Assembly: GCA_002448975.1 (NCBI GenBank) | Contig: DKBO01000149.1 | Span: 3,066 to 16,514 of the forward strand | Origin: Nitrospiraceae bacterium UBA6898 | Lineage (GTDB): Bacteria; Nitrospirota; Thermodesulfovibrionia; Thermodesulfovibrionales; UBA6898 | Length of the DNA: 13,449 nucleotides | Reading direction: 5' to 3' | Shown here: positions 6,508 through 13,417 of the stretch, piece after piece | Position numbering within the stretch: position 1 is the first letter of the stretch | Layout: each line of letters opens with the position of its first letter | Translations under genes and position numbers: made by a program | The notes under the pieces: generated by a model | What the model was told of the DNA's origin: nothing | The model's database searches: none | Seen by the model: only the letters and a program-made list of their open reading frames with translations

Positions 6508-7761
6508 CTATTCTTTTTCCCGGGTTATGTCCGCTCCTAAGGACTGCAGCTTCTCTTCGATCCTCTCATATCCCCGGTCAAGATGATAGATCCTTTTCAC
6601 CGATGTCTCGCCTTCGGCAGCCAGCGCCGCCACTATCAGTGAGGCGCTCGCACGGAGGTCGGTGGCCATGAGCGGCGCGCCCTTGAGCTTCTTCGCTCCC
6701 CTTACCGTGGCGATACCCCCTTCGATCGTGATATCCGCACCCATTCTCTTCAGTTCAGCTACATGCATGAACCGGTTCTCGAATATCTTCTCCGAAATGA
6801 CGCTCGCACCCTCTGCAAGACACATCATCGCCATCAGTTGCGCCTGCATGTCCGTCGGGAAACCCGGATAGGGCATCGTCGTCGTGCTCACCGCCTTCAG
6901 CCGTTCCGGGCCAATAACCTGTATATTTTTGCCCGCCAGCTTGAATTTCATGCCGGTGTCCTTCAGCTTATTCATCACCGCATCGAGGTGGTCGGCCCTG
7001 CTGTTCCTGAGGGTTATGTCTGCCCCGGTTATTCCCGCAATAGCCATGAAGGTCCCCGTCTCTATTCTGTCGGGGATGACCGTATGCCTGAGCGGCTTCA
7101 GTTTTTTCACTCCCTCGACCTCTATGATGCTCTCTCCGGCGCCTTTTATCTTCGCACCCATGGCAATAAGCGCATCGGCAAGATCGACCACTTCGGGTTC
7201 GCGGGCAGCATTCTCGATAAGGGTCTTGCCGTCAGCAAGAACAGCGGCCATAAGGATATTCTCGGTGCCGGTCACCGTCGGCATATCGAAGTAGATGGGC
7301 GCTCCCTTCAGTTTCTTTGCTTTGACGATCACGTATCCTGAATCGAGGGTTATGGTCGCACCCATCTTCTCCAGACCCATCAAATGAAGGTTGATGGGAC
7401 GCGCTCCTATCGCGCAGCCGCCCGGCAGTGAAACCTTGGCCTTACCAAGCCGCGCGACAAGGGGGCCGAGCACCAGAACCGATGCGCGCATGGTACTGAC
7501 CAGATCGTAGGGCGCCTCATGGTGCTTTATCTCCGAGCAGTCCAGTATCGCACTGTTCTTCTCAAGGTGAAATCCTGCGCCGAGGTTGGCCATGAGTCTG
7601 CCCATCGTCGAGACATCCTTCAGATGCGGTACATTCCTGAGGATATGCTCACCCGGGGCAAGCAGGGTCGCGGCCATAATCGGCAGAGCAGCGTTCTTTG
7701 ACCCGCTGACGGTTATTGAACCCTTCAGTTTCTTACCGCCTCTGATAACAAGCTTGTCCAG
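6508..7761 (-). CDS. murA: UDP-N-acetylglucosamine 1-carboxyvinyltransferase, apparent CTG start
   Basis: Transfers enolpyruvate from PEP to UDP-GlcNAc, the first committed step of peptidoglycan synthesis, in the cytoplasm. At 417 residues it has the usual family length (about 417-420). Visible motifs: SGSKNAALPI with the active-site Lys22, the substrate region APYDLVSTMRAS, the catalytic loop SLPGGCAIGARP with Cys116 (the PEP/fosfomycin Cys, so the target is of the sensitive type), ENAAREPEVVDLA, DRIETGTF with the catalytic Asp, TDMQAQLMA, FENRFMH, MATDLRASASL and YHLDRGYERIEEKL. The start: CTG at 7761 aligns exactly with the family Met (LDKLVIRGG versus MDKF-V-G in E. coli) and sits 5 nt after a strong GGGGAGG. 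The first upstream in-frame ATG (7959) would add 66 residues with no family counterpart. prmC lies upstream on the same strand, but a plus-strand ORF separates them. Confidence 0.95.
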   Translation of the reverse strand: MDKLVIRGGKKLKGSITVSGSKNAALPIMAATLLAPGEHILRNVPHLKDVSTMGRLMANLGAGFHLEKNSAILDCSEIKHHEAPYDLVSTMRASVLVLGPLVARLGKAKVSLPGGCAIGARPINLHLMGLEKMGATITLDSGYVIVKAKKLKGAPIYFDMPTVTGTENILMAAVLADGKTLIENAAREPEVVDLADALIAMGAKIKGAGESIIEVEGVKKLKPLRHTVIPDRIETGTFMAIAGITGADITLRNSRADHLDAVMNKLKDTGMKFKLAGKNIQVIGPERLKAVSTTTMPYPGFPTDMQAQLMAMMCLAEGASVISEKIFENRFMHVAELKRMGADITIEGGIATVRGAKKLKGAPLMATDLRASASLIVAALAAEGETSVKRIYHLDRGYERIEEKLQSLGADITREKE

Positions 7762-7837
7762 TTTCGCCTCCCCTGATATCTTTTTCGTTATTGTAATACA
7801 ATAGCAGTTTTTTGGCACATCCCAAATATGATGACGC

Positions 7838-7985
7838 CGTTTAAACCACAAATAGGGCGAATTTGAAAAAAGGATTATAGGCAAGGCGCTCGAATATCCA
7901 GGAATGCGGCGTGCGTGAATGTACGCCTCAGTGACGAGGGATGAAGCGCAATACTGCATATGGCCTTTTTACGAATTCGTCAAAT
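7838..7985. repeat. Probable interspersed intergenic repeat
   Basis: This stretch, from the CAAATAGGGCGAATTTG region to CTTTTTACGAATTCGTC, has the look of a dispersed intergenic repeat family I recall from environmental bacterial genomes (segments such as GGCAAGGCGC and CAGTGACGAGGGATGAAGCG). It contains an imperfect 7-bp stem GGCGTGC/GTACGCC (7908-7914 with 7921-7927, one G-T pair). Only one copy is present in this window, so repetition is inferred. Confidence 0.35.
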
Positions 7986-7995
7986 ATGGTATATT
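7968..7995 (+). promoter_or_regulatory. Candidate promoter of the HicB-like ORF
   Basis: TTTACG (7968-7973), a 16-nt spacer and TATATT (7990-7995). The predicted start falls at about 8002, on the A of the ATG, giving a leaderless transcript. The -35 part lies inside the repeat-like DNA. Confidence 0.35.
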
Positions 7996-8001
7996 CCAGA
8001 C

Positions 8002-8160
8002 ATGCGGGAATTCACGGTCTATCAGGATGATGACGGCTCCTGGGTCGCTGAAGCAAAGGAGCTCCCCGGCGTTCATATGCGCGGCAAGACCCAAAAAGAA
8101 GCCCTTGAAAAGATCCAGACCGCACTCAAGATCTACTACCCGTGCAGATGTGAGGATTGA
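8002..8160 (+). CDS. Orphan HicB-like protein
   Basis: A 52-residue protein: MREFTVYQDDDGSWVAEAKE, then LPGVHMRGKTQKEALEKIQTALKIYY. This is the compact beta-beta-alpha fold of the HicB N-terminal domain (partially degraded RNase H-like), in which the strand pair 'F-V--DDDG-WVAE--ELPG' is diagnostic. A start 14 codons earlier (7960) is open, but the residues before MREF are not HicB-like. No C-terminal DNA-binding domain follows, and no HicA toxin ORF is visible on either side, so this is an orphan or minimal HicB, common in genomes as a stand-alone UPF0150-type protein. It converges on prmC with 2 nt between stop codons and lies head-to-head with murA. There is no Shine-Dalgarno. Confidence 0.75.
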   Translation: MREFTVYQDDDGSWVAEAKELPGVHMRGKTQKEALEKIQTALKIYYPCRCED

Positions 8161-8162
8161 AG

Positions 8163-9068
8163 TTACCTCCCGGCCTTCATGACCCTTCCGATGCCTGCAT
8201 AATCATTCATTACGGCAACATCTTTGAATCCTTCAGCACCTGCGATCTTCTTAACCTCTTCTGACTGGTCGTATCCGAGTTCGAGAAACATGCATCCACC
8301 GGGGTTGAGATGTTCCCCGGCAGAGGAAAGAATCTGGCGGTAGAAGTCCATGCCGTCCTCACCCCCGTCCAGCGCATCCATGGGCTCCCAATCCCGAATC
8401 TCCCGCTGCAGGGTATCAAGTTCATCTCTTCTGATATAGGGTGGATTGGCAGTAATGATGTTGAATTTCCTGTCGTTCACCGGCATGAAGAGCGATCCCT
8501 GCAGAAATGTTGCATTTTGTATGCTGTTGATCTTTGCGTTCTTCCGGGCATAGGCAAGCGCTTCCTTTGATACGTCTGTCCCATAGACCTCGGCATCCGG
8601 AAATTCCTTTGCAAGAGCCAGGGCGATGCACCCGCTGCCCGTACAGAGATCAAGCACAGATAGCGTGGCGTGAGGGGTGAGCCGTGAGTCGCAAGATGCA
8701 GCACCGGTAGTCTTGTCTTGACTCCGGGCTCTTAACTCCTCACTCTTGATGGTCTTTATAACTTCTTCCACCAGCAGTTCCGTCTCAGGCCTTGGAATCA
8801 GGACCCCTTTGCCGACCTGTACGGTCAGTTCGAGGAACGCAACACTTCCGGTGATATACTGGACCGGCTCGCCTTTTCTCCTCCTCTGGATAAGCCGTTT
8901 GATCTTCGCGGCATCAGCTGTCCCCATCTCAGGATTATTCACATAGGCATCAAGCCGTTCCGTGCCGAGCGCATGAAGCACGATCATCTCGGCATCAGGC
9001 AGGGCATCTTCAATGCCGGCAGCTTCAAGGGATTCAGTTGATTTTCTGAGCAAATCGAGAAGTCTCAT
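8163..9068 (-). CDS. prmC: Peptide chain release factor N5-glutamine methyltransferase
   Basis: SAM-dependent enzyme that methylates the Gln of the GGQ motif in release factors, here RF1 encoded just upstream. 301 residues. The N-terminal helical domain (about 1-75, ending RRRKGEPVQYITGS) recognises the release factor. It is followed by VLIPRPETELLVEEV, then the SAM-binding VLDLCTGSGCIALALA (about 138-153), the acidic YGTDVSKEAL, and the catalytic NPPY (208-211) in ITANPPYIRRDEL. Between ELLVEEV and VLDLCTG there are about 24 more residues than in E. coli PrmC. The extra stretch (roughly residues 109-137) is Ser/Arg/Thr-rich and coded by repeat-like DNA. The start codon overlaps the stop of a short upstream ORF (ATGA) and has no Shine-Dalgarno of its own. 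Confidence 0.95.
   Translation of the reverse strand: MRLLDLLRKSTESLEAAGIEDALPDAEMIVLHALGTERLDAYVNNPEMGTADAAKIKRLIQRRRKGEPVQYITGSVAFLELTVQVGKGVLIPRPETELLVEEVIKTIKSEELRARSQDKTTGAASCDSRLTPHATLSVLDLCTGSGCIALALAKEFPDAEVYGTDVSKEALAYARKNAKINSIQNATFLQGSLFMPVNDRKFNIITANPPYIRRDELDTLQREIRDWEPMDALDGGEDGMDFYRQILSSAGEHLNPGGCMFLELGYDQSEEVKKIAGAEGFKDVAVMNDYAGIGRVMKAGR
8658..8744. repeat. Repeat-like in-frame insertion within prmC
   Basis: On the plus strand, three tandem heptamers GTGAGGG-GTGAGCC-GTGAGTC (8670-8690) are followed, about 50 nt on, by inverted-type units (ACTCCTCACTC). The coding strand stays open through it. It corresponds to the extra linker in PrmC and lies in a surface loop between two domains. 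Confidence 0.5.
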
Positions 9069-9232
9069 GTTTCAAACGGGGGCTGGGGGCCGGGAAAACA
9101 CCATGATGACACCGTGAAACCGGACATCTTTGATTCCAAAGCAGCAAGGTTCTTATGAAACCAACAGCATCGAGTAGAAGAAAGCGTCATGCCGATTAAA
9201 TATGTTGTCACTTCTTGAAGATTGCGAGGCAT
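9065..9232 (-). CDS. Possible 55-residue ORF bridging prfA and prmC
   Basis: A minus-strand frame, MPRNLQEVTTYLIGMTLSST and on to PGPQPPFET, with GGAGG 4 nt before the ATG and a TGA that overlaps the prmC ATG as ATGA. This could couple prmC translation, since prmC lacks its own Shine-Dalgarno. The residue mix (CCWF, SWCF) is not clearly protein-like and I recognise no family. A 5-bp stem GAGGC/GCCTC (plus-strand 9226-9230 with 9236-9240) would pair the Shine-Dalgarno with the bases just after the start and may limit initiation. It could equally be an untranslated spacer. Confidence 0.35.
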   Translation of the reverse strand: MPRNLQEVTTYLIGMTLSSTRCCWFHKNLAALESKMSGFTVSSWCFPGPQPPFET

Positions 9233-9260
9233 CCAGCCTCCGTTATCAGTTAATGGTATT

Positions 9261-10322
9261 TTACAGCTCTTTGAGCCGCACGGCGTTGAAATGCGTGGTG
9301 AGGTTATCGATCATCTCGTCGAGGTTGCCTTCGAGCACCTGTTCGAGCTTATGTAGCGTAAGCCCTGTCCTGTGATCTGTAACGCGGTTCTGCGGAAAGT
9401 TATAGGTCCGGATCCTCTCAGACCTGTCACCGGTCCCGACTTGGGACTTTCTTGTCTCTGCACGTTCTTTTTCCTTTTCCTCAAGCTCTATGTCATAGAG
9501 ACGCGCACGCAAGACTTTCATGGCCTTATCCTTGTTCTTCGTCTGGGAGCGCTCATCCTGACACTGGACAACGACCCCTGTCGGAATATGCACGATCCGA
9601 ACTGCCGAATAGGTCGTATTAACGCTCTGCCCGCCGGCCCCCGAAGAGCAGAAGGTATCAATCCTAAGGTCCTTCTGATCGATCTTTATGTCGACCTCCT
9701 CTGCCTCGGGAAGCACTGCAACCGTTGCGGCCGAGGTATGTATCCTGCCTGATGCTTCGGTGCTCGGGACCCGCTGGACCCTGTGCACGCCGCTTTCGTA
9801 CTTGAGTTTGCTATAGGCTCCCTTTCCTTCTATGGATGCAACGACTTCCTTTAAGCCGCCGATACCGGTGGCATTCATGCTGATGACCTCGACCTTCCAT
9901 CTCTTTGACTCGGCATATTTCGTATACATCCTGAGGAGGTTGGCACCAAAGAGCGCTGCCTCTTCGCCGCCTGTCCCCGCACGTATCTCGAGAATGACGC
10001 TCTTTGCATCGCGGGGGTCTGCAGGCAGAAGCATGAGTTTGAGTTCTTCCTCGAATGCCGGCCTCCTTTTCTTCAGATCCTCCAGCTCTGCCTTGGCAAG
10101 CTCCTTGATTTCCATGTCACCGCTGCTCAGGAGTTCTTCCGTGCTGTCGAGGTCGTCGAGGAGCTTGCGGTATGAGATGATCTTTTCGACAATAGGCTGC
10201 AGTTCCGCATGTTCACGGGAATACTTCTGGAACTCAACGGGTGTTGCCAGCACCTTGGGGTCGCTGAGAAGTCTGTTCAGGCCGTCGTACTTGTCCTCAA
10301 TCATCTTGAGCTTTTCAAGCAT
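9261..10322 (-). CDS. prfA: Peptide chain release factor 1
   Basis: Class I release factor that reads UAA and UAG in the ribosomal A site and triggers peptide release. 353 residues, near the family norm of about 357. Domain order: an N-terminal coiled helical region (about 1-100, MLEKLKMIEDKYDGLNRLLS), EIRAGTGGEEAALF (113-126), HRVQRVPSTEASGRIHTSAA with the RF1-type recognition PxT (Pro186-Thr188; RF2 would have SPF), then SSGAGGQSVNTT with the catalytic GGQ (230-232), then PTGVVVQCQDERSQTKNKDKAM. Gln232 is the expected PrmC substrate. The start is ATG 10322. The open frame runs 52 codons further up to 10478, but that part is not RF-like and overlaps the yqhQ end. The ribosome binding site is weak (GGGAT). 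RF1 does not read UGA, consistent with UGA recoding elsewhere in the window. Confidence 0.96.
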   Translation of the reverse strand: MLEKLKMIEDKYDGLNRLLSDPKVLATPVEFQKYSREHAELQPIVEKIISYRKLLDDLDSTEELLSSGDMEIKELAKAELEDLKKRRPAFEEELKLMLLPADPRDAKSVILEIRAGTGGEEAALFGANLLRMYTKYAESKRWKVEVISMNATGIGGLKEVVASIEGKGAYSKLKYESGVHRVQRVPSTEASGRIHTSAATVAVLPEAEEVDIKIDQKDLRIDTFCSSGAGGQSVNTTYSAVRIVHIPTGVVVQCQDERSQTKNKDKAMKVLRARLYDIELEEKEKERAETRKSQVGTGDRSERIRTYNFPQNRVTDHRTGLTLHKLEQVLEGNLDEMIDNLTTHFNAVRLKEL

Positions 10323-10474
10323 TGACGATCCCGCAATGCGGCAAAATATATCCGGCAACGCAAAAAGCTCCGGGGGCAGGGCATGGGAAGACCAAGGGAT
10401 GAGCCATATGTAGCGGTACGTCGCCGTTGCGAGAAAAAAAGCGCAACGCCGTATACGGACTTCCTGCAAGGCCG

Positions 10475-11371
10475 TCACGCATTCGCTTCCTCCAGTTTCA
10501 GGACCTCGATCATGGCGCTCAGGGCGACCTCAAGCTGCGCATCGTCTGGCTCACGGGTTGTCAGGCGCTGGAGCATGAGCCCGGGCAGGATCATGGCATG
10601 CATGACCGGATGATGGTCCCACTTCGCGGAAAGCTTCAGCAACTCGAAGGATGACCCTGCAATAAACGGAATCAGAACGATCCGTGAAAGGAACTTGTAA
10701 ATGAACGGCCACTGCTGCGGAATGAACGAAAACACCAGGATGCTGACGACCATGACGATCATGAGAAAACTGGTGCCGCACCGGGGATGGAGCGGGCTGT
10801 ACTGTTTGACGTTTTCGAGCGTAAGTTCCATCCCCTTTTCATATGCATGGATCACCTTATGCTCTGCACCATGGTACATGAATATCCTCGCCATCTCCTT
10901 CCACATACCGATAAGAAGAACATAGCTGAGGAAAACAAGGACACGGATCAGGCCGTCGACAAGGTTGAACAGAAAAGAGCTGGTTGACACACCGTGGAAT
11001 ATCAGGCCGACAAGCTTTGTCGCATACAGCGGCAACAGAATAAACAGGCCAATGCCCATACCGATCGCGACGACAATCGTCATCACGATGGAAAACTTGC
11101 TCATGCTCTCTCCGCTCTCTTCTTCATATGCCTTTCCGGCAGAGAATTCGATTGCCCTGATGCCGAGCAGAAGCGCCTGGAACAGGGCAACAACTCCCCG
11201 GATCAGGGGCAGTTTGAGGAATCGGGGCATTTCGGCCAGCTTCTCTCTCAGGAGATGGATCGTACCCTTCTGGTCCCGTACGGCAACAGTCCAGTTGCCT
11301 GGCGACCGCATCATGACCCCCTCGATGACCGCCTGTCCGCCGACGCTCTTTATTTTCTGGTGTGTTATCAT
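10475..11371 (-). CDS. yqhQ: DUF1385 (YqhQ-type) membrane protein
   Basis: 298 residues. Family hallmarks: an N-terminal VGGQAVIEGVMMRSP motif, YHGAEHKVIHAYEKG (about 165-179) and SPLHPRCGTSFL (about 191-202). Hydrophobic segments: about 52-80, 95-120, 133-155, 200-217 and 225-245, so an inner-membrane protein. The biochemical role of DUF1385 is not established. Its position next to rpmE and prfA is a recurrent arrangement (from memory). The start is set at ATG 11371; a TTG four codons earlier (11383) would lie at the edge of the rpmE terminator. No good Shine-Dalgarno precedes either. The gap to prfA (10323-10474) holds a 7-bp stem CGTTGCG/CGCAACG (10425-10431 with 10442-10448) whose loop is T-rich on the coding strand. 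Confidence 0.92.
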   Translation of the reverse strand: MITHQKIKSVGGQAVIEGVMMRSPGNWTVAVRDQKGTIHLLREKLAEMPRFLKLPLIRGVVALFQALLLGIRAIEFSAGKAYEEESGESMSKFSIVMTIVVAIGMGIGLFILLPLYATKLVGLIFHGVSTSSFLFNLVDGLIRVLVFLSYVLLIGMWKEMARIFMYHGAEHKVIHAYEKGMELTLENVKQYSPLHPRCGTSFLMIVMVVSILVFSFIPQQWPFIYKFLSRIVLIPFIAGSSFELLKLSAKWDHHPVMHAMILPGLMLQRLTTREPDDAQLEVALSAMIEVLKLEEANA

Positions 11372-11384
11372 TGGGATATGCAAG

Positions 11385-11417
11385 AAAAAACAGGAAACCG
11401 CAATGGTTTCCTGTTTT
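11385..11417 (-). terminator. Rho-independent terminator of rpmE
   Basis: A 13-bp perfect stem AAAACAGGAAACC (11387-11399) / GGTTTCCTGTTTT (11405-11417) with a 5-nt loop. On the minus strand it ends in TTTTTTC, just past the rpmE stop. It is only about 13 nt before the yqhQ start codon, so yqhQ must rely on readthrough or on its own very close promoter. Confidence 0.85.
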
Positions 11418-11436
11418 ATATGGATTCTCGCGCCGG

Positions 11437-11637
11437 CTATTTCTTGGCGTATTTTTTCTTGAACTTCTCGACTCTTCCCTCGGCATCAAGGATCTTCTGT
11501 TTACCGGTGAAGAAAGGATGACACTTAGAGCAGATGTCGAGATGGATGTCTTTGCGTGTCGAGCGCGTTGAAAAGGCTTCGCCGCACGCGCACACCACTT
11601 TGACTTCCTTGTAATCCGGGTGAATGCCTGCTTTCAC
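11437..11637 (-). CDS. rpmE: 50S ribosomal protein L31
   Basis: Small late-assembling protein of the large ribosomal subunit that bridges to the 30S head. 66 residues: MKAGIHPDYKEVKVVCACGE, then DICSKCHPFFTGKQKILDAEGRVEKFKKKY. Four Cys (16, 18, 36, 39) make the zinc-binding C+ form, not the zinc-free paralogue. The start is GTG 11637, supported by AGGAGG about 6 nt upstream. It is the first gene of the minus-strand cluster and divergent from nadB. Confidence 0.97.
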   Translation of the reverse strand: MKAGIHPDYKEVKVVCACGEAFSTRSTRKDIHLDICSKCHPFFTGKQKILDAEGRVEKFKKKYAKK

Positions 11638-11664
11638 GTTCTTCCTCCTGAAATGTAGTTTGTT

Positions 11665-11694
11665 ATTTTAATAAATATCGCATATTTTTAGCAA
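11665..11694 (-). promoter_or_regulatory. Candidate rpmE promoter
   Basis: On the minus strand, TTGCTA (11694-11689), an 18-nt spacer and TAAAAT (11670-11665). Transcription would start at about 11658, leaving a 20-nt leader that carries AGGAGG. Confidence 0.45.
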
Positions 11695-11703
11695 CATGTC
11701 GGC

Positions 11704-11730
11704 TTGATTTCCTCTATTCTATCCTGTATT
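11704..11730 (+). promoter_or_regulatory. Candidate nadB promoter
   Basis: TTGATT (11704-11709), a short 15-nt spacer and TGTATT (11725-11730). The start codon at 11739 lies 8 nt after the -10. There is no Shine-Dalgarno, so a leaderless or near-leaderless mRNA would follow. Confidence 0.3.
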
Positions 11731-11738
11731 CTTCCCGT

Positions 11739-13322
11739 ATGCAGCAGGAGGTCGTTGATTTCCTCATCATCGGAAGCGGTGTTGCCGGCCTTCGGGCTGC
11801 GATCGAGCTTGCCCCGCATGGAGAGGTGCTCGTCATTACCAAGGACCGGCCTTCCGAAAGCAGCACGGAATATGCCCAAGGCGGCATAGCGGCTGTCATG
11901 AGCGATGAAGATGAAGTGGGCATCCATTTTGAGGATACGCTCAAGGCAGGGGATGGTCTCTGCAGAGAGGATGCGGTCAGAACCCTTGTGCAGGAGGGGC
12001 CGGAAAGAATCGCGGAACTCATCTCCTGGGGTGCGGAGTTCGATAAGGAAGGTACAAAGCTGTCCCTGAGCCTTGAAGCCGCCCATTCCCGGAGGCGGAT
12101 CCTCCACGCCCACGGTGACTCTACCGGAAAAGAGCTTGAGCGTGTGCTGTTAAAGAAGGTCCGCTCCTTCCCTTCCATACGAAAATATCCCTTTGCCATG
12201 ACGATTGACCTCATCATAAAGGACTCCCTATGCCATGGGGCATATGTCCTGAAAGACGGGAAGGTCGCTGCTCTCTTTGCAAAGGCCACCATTCTCGCAA
12301 CAGGAGGGGCTGGCCAGCTCTATTCACGGACAACTAATCCTCAGGTCGCAACAGGGGACGGCATGGCAATAGCATTCAGGGGTGGAGCCGTGCTTGAGGA
12401 TATGGAATTCGTCCAGTTCCATCCGACAAGCCTCTATTCCCCGACCGCACCCCAGTTTCTTCTGAGCGAGGCCATGCGCGGAGAAGGTGCCCTGCTCCGC
12501 AACATCACCAAGAAGCAGTTCATGGGTACATACCATGCACTTGCAGAACTTGCCCCCCGTGATATTGTCTCGCGGGCGATCATCTCCGAAATGGTAAAAA
12601 CGAACAGCAACCATGTATATCTCGACCTCAGGCATCTGGAAAAGCACTTCGTAAAAAACCGCTTCCCGCGGATCCATTCGACCTGTCTCCGCTATGATAT
12701 TGACATCACAGAAGATCTTATCCCGGTCTCACCTGCTGCCCACTACTTTATGGGCGGGGTAAAGACAGACGTCGAGGGCAAGACGAGCCTGAGGGGGCTC
12801 TATGCTGCAGGGGAAGTATCCTGTACCGGCGTTCATGGTGCAAACAGGCTGGCATCGAACAGCCTCCTCGAAGGGCTCGTTTACGGCGCACGGACAGGAA
12901 AGGCCGCATGCCAGGCGACCGGGAAACCGGATACTTCCGTCCGCTATGATTTCAAGCCGTCAGCGATACACGATGCTGATGAAATCAGAAGGACCGTACG
13001 AAAGATCATGTGGGAAAAGGCGGGGATCATCAGGTGCGCAAAGTCCCTTAGAGAGGCCGCAGATCAGCTGCATACCTGGGGCAGCATTATCTGCACAGAC
13101 TACGCCACCCGTCACGAGCTTGAGCTGAAGAACATGCTGACGATTGCCGAGATTATCGTGCATGCCGCAATTACCAGGAAGGGGAGTGTAGGTGCGCATT
13201 ACCGTTCTGATTACAAAGAACGGGGAGAGCGCTGGCAGGAGCATCTCTGCTGGGACAGAAAAAGCCTTGAGATGCGCAACCTCTCACTGCTCCCCCAGGG
13301 AGGAGAAACATGCGGCAGGTAA
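11739..13322 (+). CDS. nadB: L-aspartate oxidase
   Basis: FAD flavoenzyme that oxidises L-aspartate to iminoaspartate, which NadA turns into quinolinate for NAD. It can use fumarate instead of oxygen in anaerobes. 527 residues, the usual full length. Rossmann motif LIIGSGVAGLRAA (about 9-21), ESSTEYAQGGIAAV (40-53), HAHGDSTGKEL (123-133), ILATGGAGQLY (185-195), then the active-site residues in APRDIVSRA (Arg279), SPAAHYFMGG (His335) and GANRLASNS (Arg370), which separate this family from plain fumarate reductase flavoproteins by context. FAD-binding AAGEVSCTGVHG is intact. The C-terminal helical domain runs to the end. The start is ATG 11739; the preceding pyrimidine-rich sequence has no Shine-Dalgarno. 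No nadA or nadC is seen in the window. Divergent from rpmE. Confidence 0.95.
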   Translation: MQQEVVDFLIIGSGVAGLRAAIELAPHGEVLVITKDRPSESSTEYAQGGIAAVMSDEDEVGIHFEDTLKAGDGLCREDAVRTLVQEGPERIAELISWGAEFDKEGTKLSLSLEAAHSRRRILHAHGDSTGKELERVLLKKVRSFPSIRKYPFAMTIDLIIKDSLCHGAYVLKDGKVAALFAKATILATGGAGQLYSRTTNPQVATGDGMAIAFRGGAVLEDMEFVQFHPTSLYSPTAPQFLLSEAMRGEGALLRNITKKQFMGTYHALAELAPRDIVSRAIISEMVKTNSNHVYLDLRHLEKHFVKNRFPRIHSTCLRYDIDITEDLIPVSPAAHYFMGGVKTDVEGKTSLRGLYAAGEVSCTGVHGANRLASNSLLEGLVYGARTGKAACQATGKPDTSVRYDFKPSAIHDADEIRRTVRKIMWEKAGIIRCAKSLREAADQLHTWGSIICTDYATRHELELKNMLTIAEIIVHAAITRKGSVGAHYRSDYKERGERWQEHLCWDRKSLEMRNLSLLPQGGETCGR

Positions 13323-13351
13323 AACAGCTGAAGGCAAAACAAGCGTTGTGA
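13310..13351 (+). other. Tiny ORF overlapping the nadB 3' end
   Basis: ATG 13310 with a strong GGGAGGAG about 4 nt upstream opens a 13-codon frame (MRQVKQLKAKQAL) in a frame other than nadB, ending in TGA at 13351. It may be a chance ribosome binding site, a remnant of a lost downstream gene, or a leader peptide. No downstream gene follows on this strand before the terminator. Confidence 0.25.
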
Positions 13352-13382
13352 AATAACCTCGAACTGAAGGCGCATACCCTTC

Positions 13383-13417
13383 GTGCCAGTCGGGGTAGCT
13401 CCCCTCAGGGCACTTTT
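13383..13417 (+). terminator. Rho-independent terminator of nadB
   Basis: Outer stem GTGCC/GGCAC (13383-13387 with 13409-13413), a symmetric internal loop, inner stem GGGG/CCCC (13392-13395 with 13401-13404), then TTTT. Its 3' half overlaps the last codons of the minus-strand gene at the window edge, so the two convergent genes share this sequence. Confidence 0.65.

Noticed and set aside
7762..7959. MurA extended to ATG 7959
   Set aside because: The extra 66 residues have no MurA counterpart, overlap repeat-like DNA, and ignore the strong Shine-Dalgarno before CTG 7761.
10323..10478. PrfA extended to 10478
   Set aside because: The 52 added residues are not RF1-like, overlap the yqhQ stop and have no Shine-Dalgarno.
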